Of a DNA stretch of 64,000 nucleotides, positions 45,158-56,534 are shown piece after piece. The DNA comes from Lelliottia wanjuensis (GTDB lineage: Bacteria > Pseudomonadota > Gammaproteobacteria > Enterobacterales > Enterobacteriaceae). Every line of letters begins with the position of its first letter. Positions within the stretch are counted from its first letter, which is position 1. The notes under the pieces are model-generated. The model ran no database searches. It worked only from the letters and a program-made list of their open reading frames with translations, and was not told the DNA's origin. A program made the position numbers and the translations under genes. The DNA lies in NCBI RefSeq assembly GCF_030238365.1, contig NZ_JASSOT010000058.1:1-64000 (forward strand), given 5' to 3'.

Positions 45158-46021
45158 ATGAAACTCGCAAGTTTTCTGTATCAGGGTAAACGCAGCTACG
45201 GCATCGTGCAGGCCGACGGCGTGGTGGATTTAGGTCGCCGTCTGGGCGATCGCTACAGCGACCTCAAAGCGCTATTGCAGGGTAACGGCCTGGCGGACGC
45301 CACGCGTTATCTCAACGACGCCGTAGATATTCCGATGAGCGCCATCACCTTTTTGCCGGTGATTGAGCAGCCGGAAAAAATCCTCTGTGTGGGCATGAAC
45401 TACGCCGACAAACGCAAAGAGTTTGACCAGCACAACCCGGCCCCGACGCTGTTCGTTCGCTTTGCGGATTCACAGACCGGGCACAATTCGCCGGTGCTCA
45501 AACCGCGCCACTCCTGTGAATTTGACTACGAAGGCGAGCTGGCGGTGATCATCGGCAAAGGTGGCGAAAACATTCGTCGTGAAGACGCCCTGCGCCATGT
45601 CGGCGGTTACAGCTGCTACATGGACGGCTCCGCCCGCGACTGGCAGCACACGTGGTTCACCGCCGGAAAAAACTGGCGGCAGACCGGGGCGTTTGGCCCG
45701 TGGATGGCGACCGCCGATGAGATCCCGGACCCGCACAGTCTGGCGATCCGCACCTGGCTCAACGGCCGCATGGTACAGGAAGACAACACCAGCAGCATGA
45801 TCCACAAGGTCGCTGAGCTGATCGAATACATCAGTACCTTTACCCGCCTCAGCCCAGGCGACGTGATCATCACCGGATCGCCGGGCGGCGTGGGTAAGAA
45901 ACGCAACCCGCCACTGTTTATGAAAGAGGGCGATCGTATTGAGGTGGAGATCGAAAACATCGGTCATCTGAGCAATGTGATCATGGAAGCACCCGCGCAA
46001 ACCCTGGCGGCAGCGCACTGA
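45158..46021 (+). CDS. Fumarylacetoacetate hydrolase family enzyme
   Basis: 287 aa. The metal site is visible: F-D-Y-E-G-E-L-A-V (E-x-E) and M-D-G-S-A-R-D-W-Q (Asp), followed by Q-T-G-A-F-G-P-W and V-I-I-T-G-S-P-G-G-V-G. Family members cleave or decarboxylate oxo-acids, and some (Cg1458, FAHD1) decarboxylate oxaloacetate, while FAHD2-like proteins are oxaloacetate tautomerases. Placed between citS and citC, it could act on the oxaloacetate released by citrate lyase. This is inference; a ureidoglycolate or dehydroxy-sugar role cannot be excluded from motif alone. Confidence 0.88.
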   Translation: MKLASFLYQGKRSYGIVQADGVVDLGRRLGDRYSDLKALLQGNGLADATRYLNDAVDIPMSAITFLPVIEQPEKILCVGMNYADKRKEFDQHNPAPTLFVRFADSQTGHNSPVLKPRHSCEFDYEGELAVIIGKGGENIRREDALRHVGGYSCYMDGSARDWQHTWFTAGKNWRQTGAFGPWMATADEIPDPHSLAIRTWLNGRMVQEDNTSSMIHKVAELIEYISTFTRLSPGDVIITGSPGGVGKKRNPPLFMKEGDRIEVEIENIGHLSNVIMEAPAQTLAAAH

Positions 46022-46034
46022 TTAAGGCGGCAGC

Positions 46035-47060
46035 ATGCACTCGCAACTCCCTATCGACTTTCGCCATACGATTGTCGCGCAACACCCGGAACGCTTAAGC
46101 CAGATTCGCTATCTGCTGGCGGACAGCGGCCTGGGGCTGGACAACGACATCACGCTGTTTGTGGAGGCCTGGTCCGGCACGCAGTTAGTGGGATGCGCAG
46201 GGCTCGCTGCCAATGTCATCAAGTGCGTGGCGGTCGATGAAAAGCTAAGGGGCGCGAATCTCAGCGCCCGTCTGCTGGCCGAAGTGGAAAATGCTGCGCT
46301 GGCGCGCGGCCATTTTCACCTCTTTCTCTGCACCCGCCCGTGCAACAAAGAGCGCTTCGCCCGCAGCGGTTTCTGGCCGATTGCCCAGAGCGGCAACAAC
46401 GCGGTGCTGCTGGAAAACACGCCGCAGGGTATCGAGCGTTACTGTCGCTCGCTGCAACGTAGCCGCAAGTGCGGGGAAAAAATCGGCGCAATAGTGATGA
46501 ACGCCAATCCGTTCACCCTCGGGCATCGACATCTGGTGGAGCAGGCGGCGAACCAGTGTGACTGGCTGCACCTGTTCGTGGTGCGCGAGGATGCGTCGTT
46601 CTTCCCGTTTTGCGACCGTCTGGAGATGGTCCGCGCGGGCGTGGCGCATCTGCCGAATGTCTCGGTGCATGAAGGCTCGCAGTACATCATCTCCCGCGCC
46701 ACCTTCCCGGCCTATTTCCTCAAAGAGACCGGGAAGGTGCAGCAGGCGTGGAGCGAAATCGACGTACTGATTTTCCGCGACTTTATCGCCCCCGCGCTTG
46801 GGATCACCCATCGCTTTATCGGCTCGGAGCCGTTTTGCGACATCACCCGCCAGTACAACCAGACGCTGCATCAGCTCCTCGCAGCGGAAATCGAGGTGGT
46901 GGAAATGCCGCGCATTAAGGCGACAGGAAACGCTATTTCAGCGTCAGAAGTGCGCCGTTTACTCAAGACACAGCAGTTTTCCCGCATTCGGGAAATTGTC
47001 CCGGAGTCCACTTTCGCGCATCTCGAAGCGCACTACAGCGCGAGCGCGGAAGTCGCATAA
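46035..47060 (+). CDS. citC: Citrate lyase ligase (acetate:SH-citrate lyase ligase)
   Basis: 341 aa. It acetylates the CitD prosthetic group at the expense of ATP, activating citrate lyase. The N-terminal half is a GNAT-like domain (V-G-C-A-G-L-A, V-A-V-D-E-K-L-R-G). The C-terminal half is a nucleotidyltransferase domain with N-A-N-P-F-T-L-G-H-R-H (about 156-166) and, near the end, N-A-I-S-A-S-E-V-R. Starts 13 bp after the previous stop. Confidence 0.95.
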   Translation: MHSQLPIDFRHTIVAQHPERLSQIRYLLADSGLGLDNDITLFVEAWSGTQLVGCAGLAANVIKCVAVDEKLRGANLSARLLAEVENAALARGHFHLFLCTRPCNKERFARSGFWPIAQSGNNAVLLENTPQGIERYCRSLQRSRKCGEKIGAIVMNANPFTLGHRHLVEQAANQCDWLHLFVVREDASFFPFCDRLEMVRAGVAHLPNVSVHEGSQYIISRATFPAYFLKETGKVQQAWSEIDVLIFRDFIAPALGITHRFIGSEPFCDITRQYNQTLHQLLAAEIEVVEMPRIKATGNAISASEVRRLLKTQQFSRIREIVPESTFAHLEAHYSASAEVA

Positions 47061-47076
47061 CTATCAGGAATTTATC

Positions 47077-47370
47077 ATGAATATTGTAAGGGAGGCGCTG
47101 GCCGGAACGCAGGAGTCCAGCGACCTGATGGTGAAAATCGCCCCCGCCCACGGCGAGCTGGAGATTGTCATCCACAGTGAAGTGATTAAGCAGTTTGGCG
47201 AGCAGATCCGCCAGGTGGTCGACGAAACCCTGCGCGCCATGGACGTGCGCCAGGGGCTGATTATCGTTGAAGACAAAGGGGCGCTGGACTGTGTGATCCG
47301 CGCCCGCCTGCAAAGTGCGCTGATCCGCGCCTCAGAAACGCAGCAGATCTACTGGAGCAAAATGTCATGA
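47077..47370 (+). CDS. citD: Citrate lyase acyl carrier protein (gamma subunit)
   Basis: 97 aa. The triphosphoribosyl-dephospho-CoA group is attached at Ser14, in [10 protein letters not shown] (E13-S14), aligned with the E. coli protein. The conserved [15 protein letters not shown] follows. ATG at 47077, behind CAGGAA. The end overlaps citE by 4 bp. Confidence 0.95.
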   Translation: MNIVREALAGTQESSDLMVKIAPAHGELEIVIHSEVIKQFGEQIRQVVDETLRAMDVRQGLIIVEDKGALDCVIRARLQSALIRASETQQIYWSKMS

Positions 47371-48242
47371 ATAAACTCCGTCGCAGTATGCTGTTTTTAC
47401 CGGGTGCCAACGCCGCCATGCTCTCTACCGCGTTTATCTATCGCCCTGACTCCATCATGTTTGACCTCGAAGACGCCGTGGCCCTGCGCGAGAAAGACAC
47501 CGCGCGCCTGCTGGTCTTCCACGCACTGCAGCACCCGATGTATCAGGATATCGAAACCGTGGTACGTATTAATCCGCTGAGCACGCCGTTTGGTCTGCTG
47601 GATCTCGAAGCGGCGGTGCGCGCGGGCGTGGACGTGATCCGTCTGCCGAAAACCGACACCCCGGAAGATATCTTCGAGCTGGAAGGCCATCTGGAGCGCA
47701 TTGAGCGCGAGTGTGGCCGCGAAGTCGGTTCAACGCGCGTGATGGCGGCGATTGAATCGGCGATTGGCGTGATTAACGCCGTGGCGATTGCCCGCAGCTC
47801 CCCGCGCCTGATCGGCATCGCCCTGGCGGCGTTTGACTACGTGATGGATATGCAAACCGAACGCGGCGACGGCACCGAGCTGTTCTACGCTCGCTGCGCC
47901 GTGCTGCACGCGGCACGCGCCGCCGGGATCGACGCCTTCGACGTGGTGTGGTCAGACGTCAACGACGAAGCCGGATTCCTGCGCGAAGTTAACCTGATCC
48001 GCAAAATGGGCTTCAACGGCAAATCGCTGATCAACCCGCGCCAAATCGACCTGCTGCACAACGCCTACGCGCCGACTCAGCAGGAAGTGGATCAGGCGAA
48101 GTTAGTGATCGAAGCGGCAGAAGAGGGCGAACGCAACGGCCTGGGCGTGGTGTCGCTCAACGGCAAAATGGTCGATGCGCCGATTATTGACCACGCGCAG
48201 AGGGTGCTGGAACGCGCCGCTGCCTCCGGCGTGCGTCGCTAA
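47367..48242 (+). CDS. citE: Citrate lyase beta subunit (citryl-ACP lyase)
   Basis: 291 aa, TIM-barrel lyase that splits citryl-ACP into acetyl-ACP and oxaloacetate. N-terminus [11 protein letters not shown], substrate Arg in V-V-R-I-N-P-L, metal ligands in [10 protein letters not shown] and [10 protein letters not shown]. Slightly shorter than E. coli CitE (302 aa). Confidence 0.96.
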   Translation: MNKLRRSMLFLPGANAAMLSTAFIYRPDSIMFDLEDAVALREKDTARLLVFHALQHPMYQDIETVVRINPLSTPFGLLDLEAAVRAGVDVIRLPKTDTPEDIFELEGHLERIERECGREVGSTRVMAAIESAIGVINAVAIARSSPRLIGIALAAFDYVMDMQTERGDGTELFYARCAVLHAARAAGIDAFDVVWSDVNDEAGFLREVNLIRKMGFNGKSLINPRQIDLLHNAYAPTQQEVDQAKLVIEAAEEGERNGLGVVSLNGKMVDAPIIDHAQRVLERAAASGVRR

Positions 48243-48252
48243 GGATGACACA

Positions 48253-49773
48253 ATGAATCAGACAGAATTGCTCCACCTGAATTTCCCCCATCTGCGGGAA
48301 CTGAAACCCTTTGATACGGCCCACAGCGCCACGCCGTGGTTGGCCGACGTCGACGCCAAACATCACCGCAAGCTGTGTGAAAGCCTGGAAGAGGCCGTGA
48401 AGCGCAGCGGCCTGCAGGACGGGATGACCATTTCGTTTCATCATGCTTTTCGCGAAGGTGACCGGGTGATAAATAACGTTGTCGCGCTGCTGGCTAAAAT
48501 GGGCTTTAAAAATCTGACCCTGGCGTCCAGCTCGCTGATGACCTGCAACGATGCGCTGATCGAACATATCCAGAGCGGCGTGATCACCCGGATCTACACC
48601 TCCGGGATGCGCGGCAAACTTGCGGATGCTATCTCTCACGGGCTGATGGACGAGCCAGTGCAGATCCACTCCCACGGCGGACGCGTCAAACTTCTGCAGG
48701 ATGGCGAGCTCAACATCGACGTCGCGTTCCTCGGCGTGCCGTGCAGCGATGAGTTTGGCAACGCCAACGGCACTCAGGGGAAATCCTGCTGCGGCTCGCT
48801 GGGCTATGCGATGGTCGATGCCCATTTTGCCCGTAAAGTGGTGCTGCTCACGGAAGAGCTGGTGCCGTTCCCGAACATGCCCGCCAGCCTGGTGCAGGAT
48901 CGCGTGGACTATGTCGTGCAGGTCGAGAGCGTGGGCGATCCGGCGAAGATCAGCGTCGGCGCGGCGCGTGTCACCAGTAATCCGCGCGAGCTGATGATTG
49001 CCCGCTATGCGGCAGATGTGATTGAACACTCCGGCTATTTCAAAAACGGTTTCTCGATGCAAACCGGCTCCGGCGCGGCGGCCACCGCCTGTACGCGCTT
49101 TATGGGCGAAAAAATGGAGCGCAGCGGCGTGAAAGCGCGCTTCGCGCTGGGCGGGATCACCGGCAGCCTGGTTGACCTGCACGAGAAAGGGCTGATTGAA
49201 AAACTGCTCGATACTCAATGCTTTGACGGACAGGCAGCGGCCTCGCTGGCGCGCAATCCGAATCACGTGGAGATCTCCACCAACGTCTACGCCAATCCCG
49301 GCAGCAAAGCGGCGAGCTGCGATCAGCTCGACGTGGTGATCCTCAGCGCGCTGGAAATTGACGTCGATTTCAACGTTAACGTCATTACCGGCTCCGACGG
49401 GGTGATGCGCGGGGCATCGGGCGGGCACTGCGATGTGGCGGCCGCCGCGAACCTGACGATTGTCGTCGCACCGCTGCTGCGCAGCCGTATCCCGACGGTG
49501 GTGAAACGTGTGACCACGCGCTTAACCCCAGGAGAAAGTATCGACGTGCTGGTGACCGATCACGGTATCGCCGTCAACCCTGCGCGCCCGGAGATCCGCG
49601 AGCGGCTGGAAGCGGCGGGGCTAAAGGTTGTTGATATCGAGGCCCTATACGCGCGCGCAATTTCGCTCACCGGGGAGCCAAAACCTATTGAATTTACCGA
49701 CAAAATCGTCGGCGTGATCCGCTACCGTGACGGCAGCGTGATCGACACCGTCCGACAGGTTAAGGAGTCATAA
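48253..49773 (+). CDS. citF: Citrate lyase alpha subunit (citrate CoA-transferase)
   Basis: 506 aa. It exchanges the acetyl group on CitD for citrate. Two CoA-transferase domains are visible, with S-H-G-G-R-V-K, the P-C-S-D-E-F-G-N-A-N segment and G-A-S-G-G-H-C-D-V-A-A. I place the start at 48253 (M-N-Q-T-E-L-L-H) with AAGGATGA upstream; an earlier ATG at 48175 lies inside citE. Confidence 0.96.
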   Translation: MNQTELLHLNFPHLRELKPFDTAHSATPWLADVDAKHHRKLCESLEEAVKRSGLQDGMTISFHHAFREGDRVINNVVALLAKMGFKNLTLASSSLMTCNDALIEHIQSGVITRIYTSGMRGKLADAISHGLMDEPVQIHSHGGRVKLLQDGELNIDVAFLGVPCSDEFGNANGTQGKSCCGSLGYAMVDAHFARKVVLLTEELVPFPNMPASLVQDRVDYVVQVESVGDPAKISVGAARVTSNPRELMIARYAADVIEHSGYFKNGFSMQTGSGAAATACTRFMGEKMERSGVKARFALGGITGSLVDLHEKGLIEKLLDTQCFDGQAAASLARNPNHVEISTNVYANPGSKAASCDQLDVVILSALEIDVDFNVNVITGSDGVMRGASGGHCDVAAAANLTIVVAPLLRSRIPTVVKRVTTRLTPGESIDVLVTDHGIAVNPARPEIRERLEAAGLKVVDIEALYARAISLTGEPKPIEFTDKIVGVIRYRDGSVIDTVRQVKES

Positions 49774-49775
49774 TC

Positions 49776-50315
49776 ATGACCATTGCGACACCCGTGCAAA
49801 CGGGTGTCAGCCTTACGCAGATGCTGGCGGCGAAAGAGAGCCGTGCGACGCGTCAGGCTGACTGGCTTACGCACTATCAACAACCGGTGATTTCCCTGAC
49901 CCTGGTGACGCCCGGTGCAATCAAAGACAGCCTGCGCTATCGCAATACCATGGGCGTGGCGTTGCAGATGTGCGATCAGCTGCTGTGGGAACACCGCTGG
50001 CAGGTGCTGGATCGTCAGGTTTTGTGGCTGCCGACGGGGCCGGAAGCCATGTGGTGCGTGGCCCATCAGGCACCGGAAATCAAAGCCCACTGCGCCGAGC
50101 TTGAACAGACGCACCCGCTGGGGCGGCTGTGGGATATGGACGTGATTTGCCCGAGCGCCGGGCACGTCGGGCGGCGTTCGCTGGGGGAGAACATGCGCCG
50201 CTGCCTGATCTGCGACGAACCCGCTCACGCCTGTTCCCGCTCGCGTCAGCATCCGGTCGAGCAGGTTGTCGCCCGCGTGGAGAAGATTGCCGATGACTGG
50301 TTCGCTCGCGACTAA
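49776..50315 (+). CDS. citX: Apo-citrate lyase phosphoribosyl-dephospho-CoA transferase
   Basis: 179 aa. It transfers the prosthetic group precursor to CitD Ser14. Conserved pieces are R-L-W-D-M-D-V, R-R-S-L-G-E-N-M-R-R-C-L-I-C and H-A-C-S-R-S-R-x-H. It starts 2 bp after citF. CitX and CitG are separate proteins here, as in E. coli, not fused. Confidence 0.94.
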   Translation: MTIATPVQTGVSLTQMLAAKESRATRQADWLTHYQQPVISLTLVTPGAIKDSLRYRNTMGVALQMCDQLLWEHRWQVLDRQVLWLPTGPEAMWCVAHQAPEIKAHCAELEQTHPLGRLWDMDVICPSAGHVGRRSLGENMRRCLICDEPAHACSRSRQHPVEQVVARVEKIADDWFARD

Positions 50316-51132
50316 ACCGCGCGTCTTAAATGTGCCACTGCTCGCCGAAGAGGCTCTGTGGCTGGAGCTGGAGCTCACACCGAAGCCGGGGCTGGTGGAC
50401 AAGCTCAATAGTGGTTCGCATCGCGATATGGATCACGGGCTGTTTGTCCGCAGCATCACGGCCATCGCGCCGTGGTTTTTGCGCTTTGCGGAGCTGGGCG
50501 CGGAACATGCCGCGAAACCGGCCTCAGAACAACTGCGCCTGATTCGTCCGATGGGGATGGCCTGCGAGCAGGCGATGTACGCCGCAACGGGAGGGATCAA
50601 TACACATAAAGGCGGGATTTTTGCGCTGGGGTTGCTCTGTTATGCCGCCGGGCGGGTGCCGAATGTGAATGCACATACACTCTGTTGTGAGGTGAGTAAC
50701 ATGTGCCGCGGGCTGGTGGATCGCGAGCTGGTGGGTCGTTTGGGCAGGGCAACCGCCGGTGAGCGTCAATATCAGGATTATGGTTTAACGGGGGCGCGCG
50801 GCGAAGCGGAGAGCGGGTTTGCGACGGTAAGAAAGGTGCTGGCGCAGTGGAATCGTCAGTCGCTGCATGATTTGCTGTTGCGCTTAATGGTGGTGAATCA
50901 GGACAGTAATCTGGTGTCGCGCGGCGGCATGGAAGGGCTGCGCTATGTGCAGCGATACGCTCAGCATCTCGTGGCTCATGGCTGGGATCGGGCGGCGCTG
51001 GCGGAGATGGATAATGCGCTGATTGCGCGAAACTTAAGCCCGGGAGGCAGTGCAGATTTGCTGTCGGTGGGGATTGTGCTGGCGGAATGTTGCCCGGCGG
51101 CGCTACGCTTGCCGGGCCTACAAAAGCCTTAG
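50293..51132 (+). CDS. citG: Triphosphoribosyl-dephospho-CoA synthase
   Basis: 279 aa from the ATG at 50293, overlapping citX by 23 bp. It makes the precursor of the citrate lyase prosthetic group from ATP and dephospho-CoA. Motifs: L-T-P-K-P-G-L-V-D, N-S-G-S-H-R-D-M-D-H, T-G-G-I-N-T-H-K-G-G-I-F, R-N-L-S-P-G-G-S-A-D-L-L. The last 12-13 codons lie within a REP element, so the C-terminus (P-A-A-L-R-L-P-G-L-Q-K-P) is repeat-derived. Confidence 0.94.
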   Translation: MTGSLATKPRVLNVPLLAEEALWLELELTPKPGLVDKLNSGSHRDMDHGLFVRSITAIAPWFLRFAELGAEHAAKPASEQLRLIRPMGMACEQAMYAATGGINTHKGGIFALGLLCYAAGRVPNVNAHTLCCEVSNMCRGLVDRELVGRLGRATAGERQYQDYGLTGARGEAESGFATVRKVLAQWNRQSLHDLLLRLMVVNQDSNLVSRGGMEGLRYVQRYAQHLVAHGWDRAALAEMDNALIARNLSPGGSADLLSVGIVLAECCPAALRLPGLQKP

Positions 51133-51160
51133 GCCGGGTAAGGCGAAGCCGCCACCCGGC
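51092..51160. repeat. Pair of REP units (BIME) spanning the citG stop codon
   Basis: Two REP palindromes: GCCCGGCGGCGCTACGCTTG to 51118, and GCCGGGTAAGGCGAAGCCGC starting at 51133, ending CCCGGC at 51160. The citG stop (51130-51132) lies between them. They separate convergent citG and nupG and may terminate both. Confidence 0.9.
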
Positions 51161-51176
51161 ACAAGAGCATCACATC

Positions 51177-52433
51177 TTAATGTGCGGTTGGCTGTGCGCC
51201 ATTCGGAACACGGACGTGTTTGTATTTGAACAGGGCGATGAAGGCGAAGAACAGCACCAGCGAGTAACCGGCGAAGATCAGCCACACTGGCTGCCAGTCG
51301 GTGATCCCGTTGGTGGTATACATTTCCACGACTTTACCGCTCACGATGCCGCCGAGAATACAGCCGAAACCGTTTGTCATCATCAGGAACATACCCTGAG
51401 CACTGGCGCGAATTTCAGGCTTAACTTCTTTTTCGACAAACACCGAACCGGAGATGTTGAAGAAGTCGAAGGCGCAGCCGTAAACAATCATCGACAGAAC
51501 CAGCAGCACGGTGCCGAACGGCGTTGGGTCGCCGTAGGCGAACAGACCGAAGCGCAGCATCCACGCGAAGATACTGATCAGCATCACGTTCTTGATGCCG
51601 TAGCGGCTCAGGAAGAACGGGATGGTCAGGATGAACAGGGTTTCAGAGATCTGCGAAATCGACATCATCACCGACGCGTGCTCAACGATAAAGCTCCCGG
51701 AGAACAGCGGGTTGTTATCGAAGCTATGCAGGAAGGTGTTCCCGAACATGTTGGTGATTTGCAGCTCAGCGCCCAGCAGCATGGAGAAGATAAAGAAGAT
51801 CGCCATGCGTTTGTTTTTGAACAGCGCGAATGCATCCAGACCGAGCATGGAGCTCCAGCTCTGTTTCTGCTGCTGATTAGACACCGGAATGTGCGGCAGG
51901 GTCAGCGTGAACAGGGCCAGCAGTACGGACAGGCCAGCACCGATATAGAGCTGCATGTGGCTCAGCTCAAAGCCTGCGAAGCTCACGCCCCACATCGCCA
52001 TGATAAAGCCGATGGTGCCCCAGATACGGATTGGCGGGAAGTCCGTCACGATGTCCATTCCCGCAGATTTAATGCGGTAGTAGGAGATGGTGTTGATTAG
52101 TCCAAGCGTTGGCATATAGGCCAGCGAGTTCAGGAGGATCACCATAAACATCGCCCCCGGCGTGGTCACCCCGGCTGCCATAAACAGCGTTCCTGCCCCC
52201 ACCAGGTGACAAAGCGCGTAGAGCCATTTTGCGCTAATCCATTTGTCCGCCACGATCCCCAGAAGCGTTGGCATAAAGACCGCTGCAATACCCAGCGAGC
52301 TATATACGGCACCGATAGACGCACCGTCGAACTTGAGCGTCACAAACATGTAGGAGCCGAGCGTGGTTAGCCAGCTCCCCCACAGACAGAACTGCAGAAA
52401 CGACAAGATTTTAAGCTGCAGCTTAAGGTTCAT
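51177..52433 (-). CDS. nupG: Nucleoside permease NupG
   Basis: 418 aa, the E. coli length; proton-driven nucleoside uptake across the inner membrane, major facilitator family with 12 helices. The N-terminus M-N-L-K-L-Q-L-K-I-L-S-F-L-Q-F-C-L-W-G-S-W fixes the start at 52433, with AGGAAAG behind it. It ends the cit insertion: in E. coli nupG directly follows speC. Confidence 0.96.
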   Translation of the reverse strand: MNLKLQLKILSFLQFCLWGSWLTTLGSYMFVTLKFDGASIGAVYSSLGIAAVFMPTLLGIVADKWISAKWLYALCHLVGAGTLFMAAGVTTPGAMFMVILLNSLAYMPTLGLINTISYYRIKSAGMDIVTDFPPIRIWGTIGFIMAMWGVSFAGFELSHMQLYIGAGLSVLLALFTLTLPHIPVSNQQQKQSWSSMLGLDAFALFKNKRMAIFFIFSMLLGAELQITNMFGNTFLHSFDNNPLFSGSFIVEHASVMMSISQISETLFILTIPFFLSRYGIKNVMLISIFAWMLRFGLFAYGDPTPFGTVLLVLSMIVYGCAFDFFNISGSVFVEKEVKPEIRASAQGMFLMMTNGFGCILGGIVSGKVVEMYTTNGITDWQPVWLIFAGYSLVLFFAFIALFKYKHVRVPNGAQPTAH

Positions 52434-52618
52434 GTTACTTTCCTCACAATTGAGCGGGAGATATGTTGTTATGGGAACATTCAGGGTTGTTATTTGATGC
52501 AATTCTATCAGCAGGCGAGGTTATGTTTTGTTACCTCCCGCAAAAAAATGCAATCCTCATTAATTTGCAGTTTAGATTGTGATGCAAATAACATTTTCGT
52601 ATGGATGGGGTTGGGCTG

Positions 52619-52741
52619 GTGCGGTCTGTTGCCCTCACCCCGGCCCTCTCCCGCAGGGAGAGGGAGAAAAACCGTCCTCAGCGGGGGAGGGAGAACACCA
52701 GACCGTCCCCTCTCCCTTTGGGAGAGGGTTAGGGTGAGGGG
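52619..52741. repeat. Inverted pair of CCCTAACCCTCTCC-type palindromic repeats
   Basis: GTGCGGTCTGTTGCCCTCAC and a hairpin with CCCTCTCCCGCAGGGAGAGGG on the left, and the opposite orientation CCCTCTCCCTTTGGGAGAGGG-TTAGGGTGAGGG on the right, about 60 bp apart. Same family as the repeats at 41.0 and 57.3 kb. They lie between nupG and mltC. Confidence 0.85.
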
Positions 52742-52747
52742 AAAAAA

Positions 52748-55298
<2,551 letters not shown>

Positions 55299-55442
55299 GA
55301 GTATCGATTCGCATAATCAGGGACGCAGATTGCAGCACAGCGCCTTGCGACTGTAAACCGGATCTTTCCCATGCTTGCATACAGGGCTTAACTTTGGATA
55401 ATGCCCGTTTCCCGAACAATCTCACAAGCAGACTACTCTTTT

Positions 55443-56162
55443 ATGAAAAACGACGTCATTTCACCGGAATTTGATGAAAACGGTCGCCCGCTGCGCCGTA
55501 TTCGCAGCTTTGTCCGCCGTCAGGGGCGCCTGACAAAAGGGCAGCAACATGCGCTGGATAACTACTGGCCGGTGATGGGCGTTGAGTTCAGCGAACAGCC
55601 AGTCGACTTCGCCGAACTGTTTGGTCGCGATGCGCCGATCACCCTGGAGATCGGTTTCGGTATGGGTTCTTCGCTGGTGACGATGGCGAAAGCGCGTCCG
55701 GAGCAGAATTTCCTCGGCATCGAAGTGCACTCACCGGGCGTGGGCGCATGCCTTGCCACCGCGCACGAAGAGGGCGTCGAGAACCTGCGCGTCATGTGCC
55801 ACGATGCGGTCGAAGTGCTGCACAAAATGATTCCTGACAATTCTTTGAACATGGTTCAGCTCTTTTTCCCTGACCCGTGGCACAAAGCACGTCATAATAA
55901 ACGCCGTATCGTTCAGGCAGAATTTGCTGAGCTTGTGAAAAGTAAGCTAAAACTGGGCGGTGTCTTCCATATGGCCACCGACTGGGAACCTTACGCGGAA
56001 CACATGCTGGAAGTGATGTCGTCACTCGACGGGTATAAAAACCAGTCACAGAGCAACGACTACGTACCGCGACCGGATTCACGTCCGGTAACGAAATTTG
56101 AACAGCGTGGCCATCGTCTTGGTCACGGTGTATGGGACTTAATGTTCGAGAGGGTTAAATAA
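55443..56162 (+). CDS. trmB: tRNA (guanine-46-N7) methyltransferase
   Basis: 239 aa, as in E. coli. SAM-binding [10 protein letters not shown] and the [15 protein letters not shown] motif. The start at 55443 begins [10 protein letters not shown]; an in-frame upstream ATG (55401) is less likely. Divergent from mutY. Confidence 0.96.
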   Translation: MKNDVISPEFDENGRPLRRIRSFVRRQGRLTKGQQHALDNYWPVMGVEFSEQPVDFAELFGRDAPITLEIGFGMGSSLVTMAKARPEQNFLGIEVHSPGVGACLATAHEEGVENLRVMCHDAVEVLHKMIPDNSLNMVQLFFPDPWHKARHNKRRIVQAEFAELVKSKLKLGGVFHMATDWEPYAEHMLEVMSSLDGYKNQSQSNDYVPRPDSRPVTKFEQRGHRLGHGVWDLMFERVK

Positions 56163-56485
56163 TGGCAAACCGTAGCCGTCGTCTGCGTAAAAAGATGCAC
56201 ATCGAGGAATTCCAGGAAGTCGGTTTTTCCGTCGCATGGCGTTTCCCGGAAGGGACGAGCGTAGAAACCATTGATAAGGAAGTTGACGCCTTTATCGATG
56301 AAGTGATCGAGCCGAACAAACTGGCGTTTGATGGCAGCGGCTATCTCTCCTGGGAAGGCCTGATCTGCAAGCAAGAGATCGGTAAGTGTACCGAAGAACA
56401 GCAGACACTCGTGCGCAAATGGCTGGAAGACCGCAAATTCGAAGAGGTCCGCGTTAGCGAACTTTTCGACATTTGGTGGGACTAA
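56162..56485 (+). CDS. yggL: YggL, DUF469 family protein
   Basis: 107 aa. Starts inside the trmB stop (TAATG). Basic N-terminus R-S-R-R-L-R-K-K-M-H, acidic end L-F-D-I-W-W-D. In E. coli it has been linked to ribosome assembly. A terminator follows. Confidence 0.95.
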   Translation: MANRSRRLRKKMHIEEFQEVGFSVAWRFPEGTSVETIDKEVDAFIDEVIEPNKLAFDGSGYLSWEGLICKQEIGKCTEEQQTLVRKWLEDRKFEEVRVSELFDIWWD

Positions 56486-56493
56486 CTAGCAAA

Positions 56494-56518
56494 GGGCCGG
56501 CAAATGCCGGCCCGTTTT
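56494..56518 (+). terminator. Intrinsic terminator after yggL
   Basis: GGGCCGGC (56494-56501) pairs with GCCGGCCC (56506-56513) around AAAT, then GTTTT. It separates trmB-yggL from yggN. Confidence 0.9.
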
Positions 56519-56534
56519 GTCTTGAGGGATAAAT

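Noticed and set aside
48184..49428. Long - strand frame (414 codons) opposite citF
   Set aside because: It is the antisense of a well-supported gene in GC-rich DNA, where such frames arise by codon bias, and has no family-like sequence.
51087..52100. 337-codon + strand frame opposite nupG
   Set aside because: Rich in H, E, Q and D without a hydrophobic core; a shadow of nupG.
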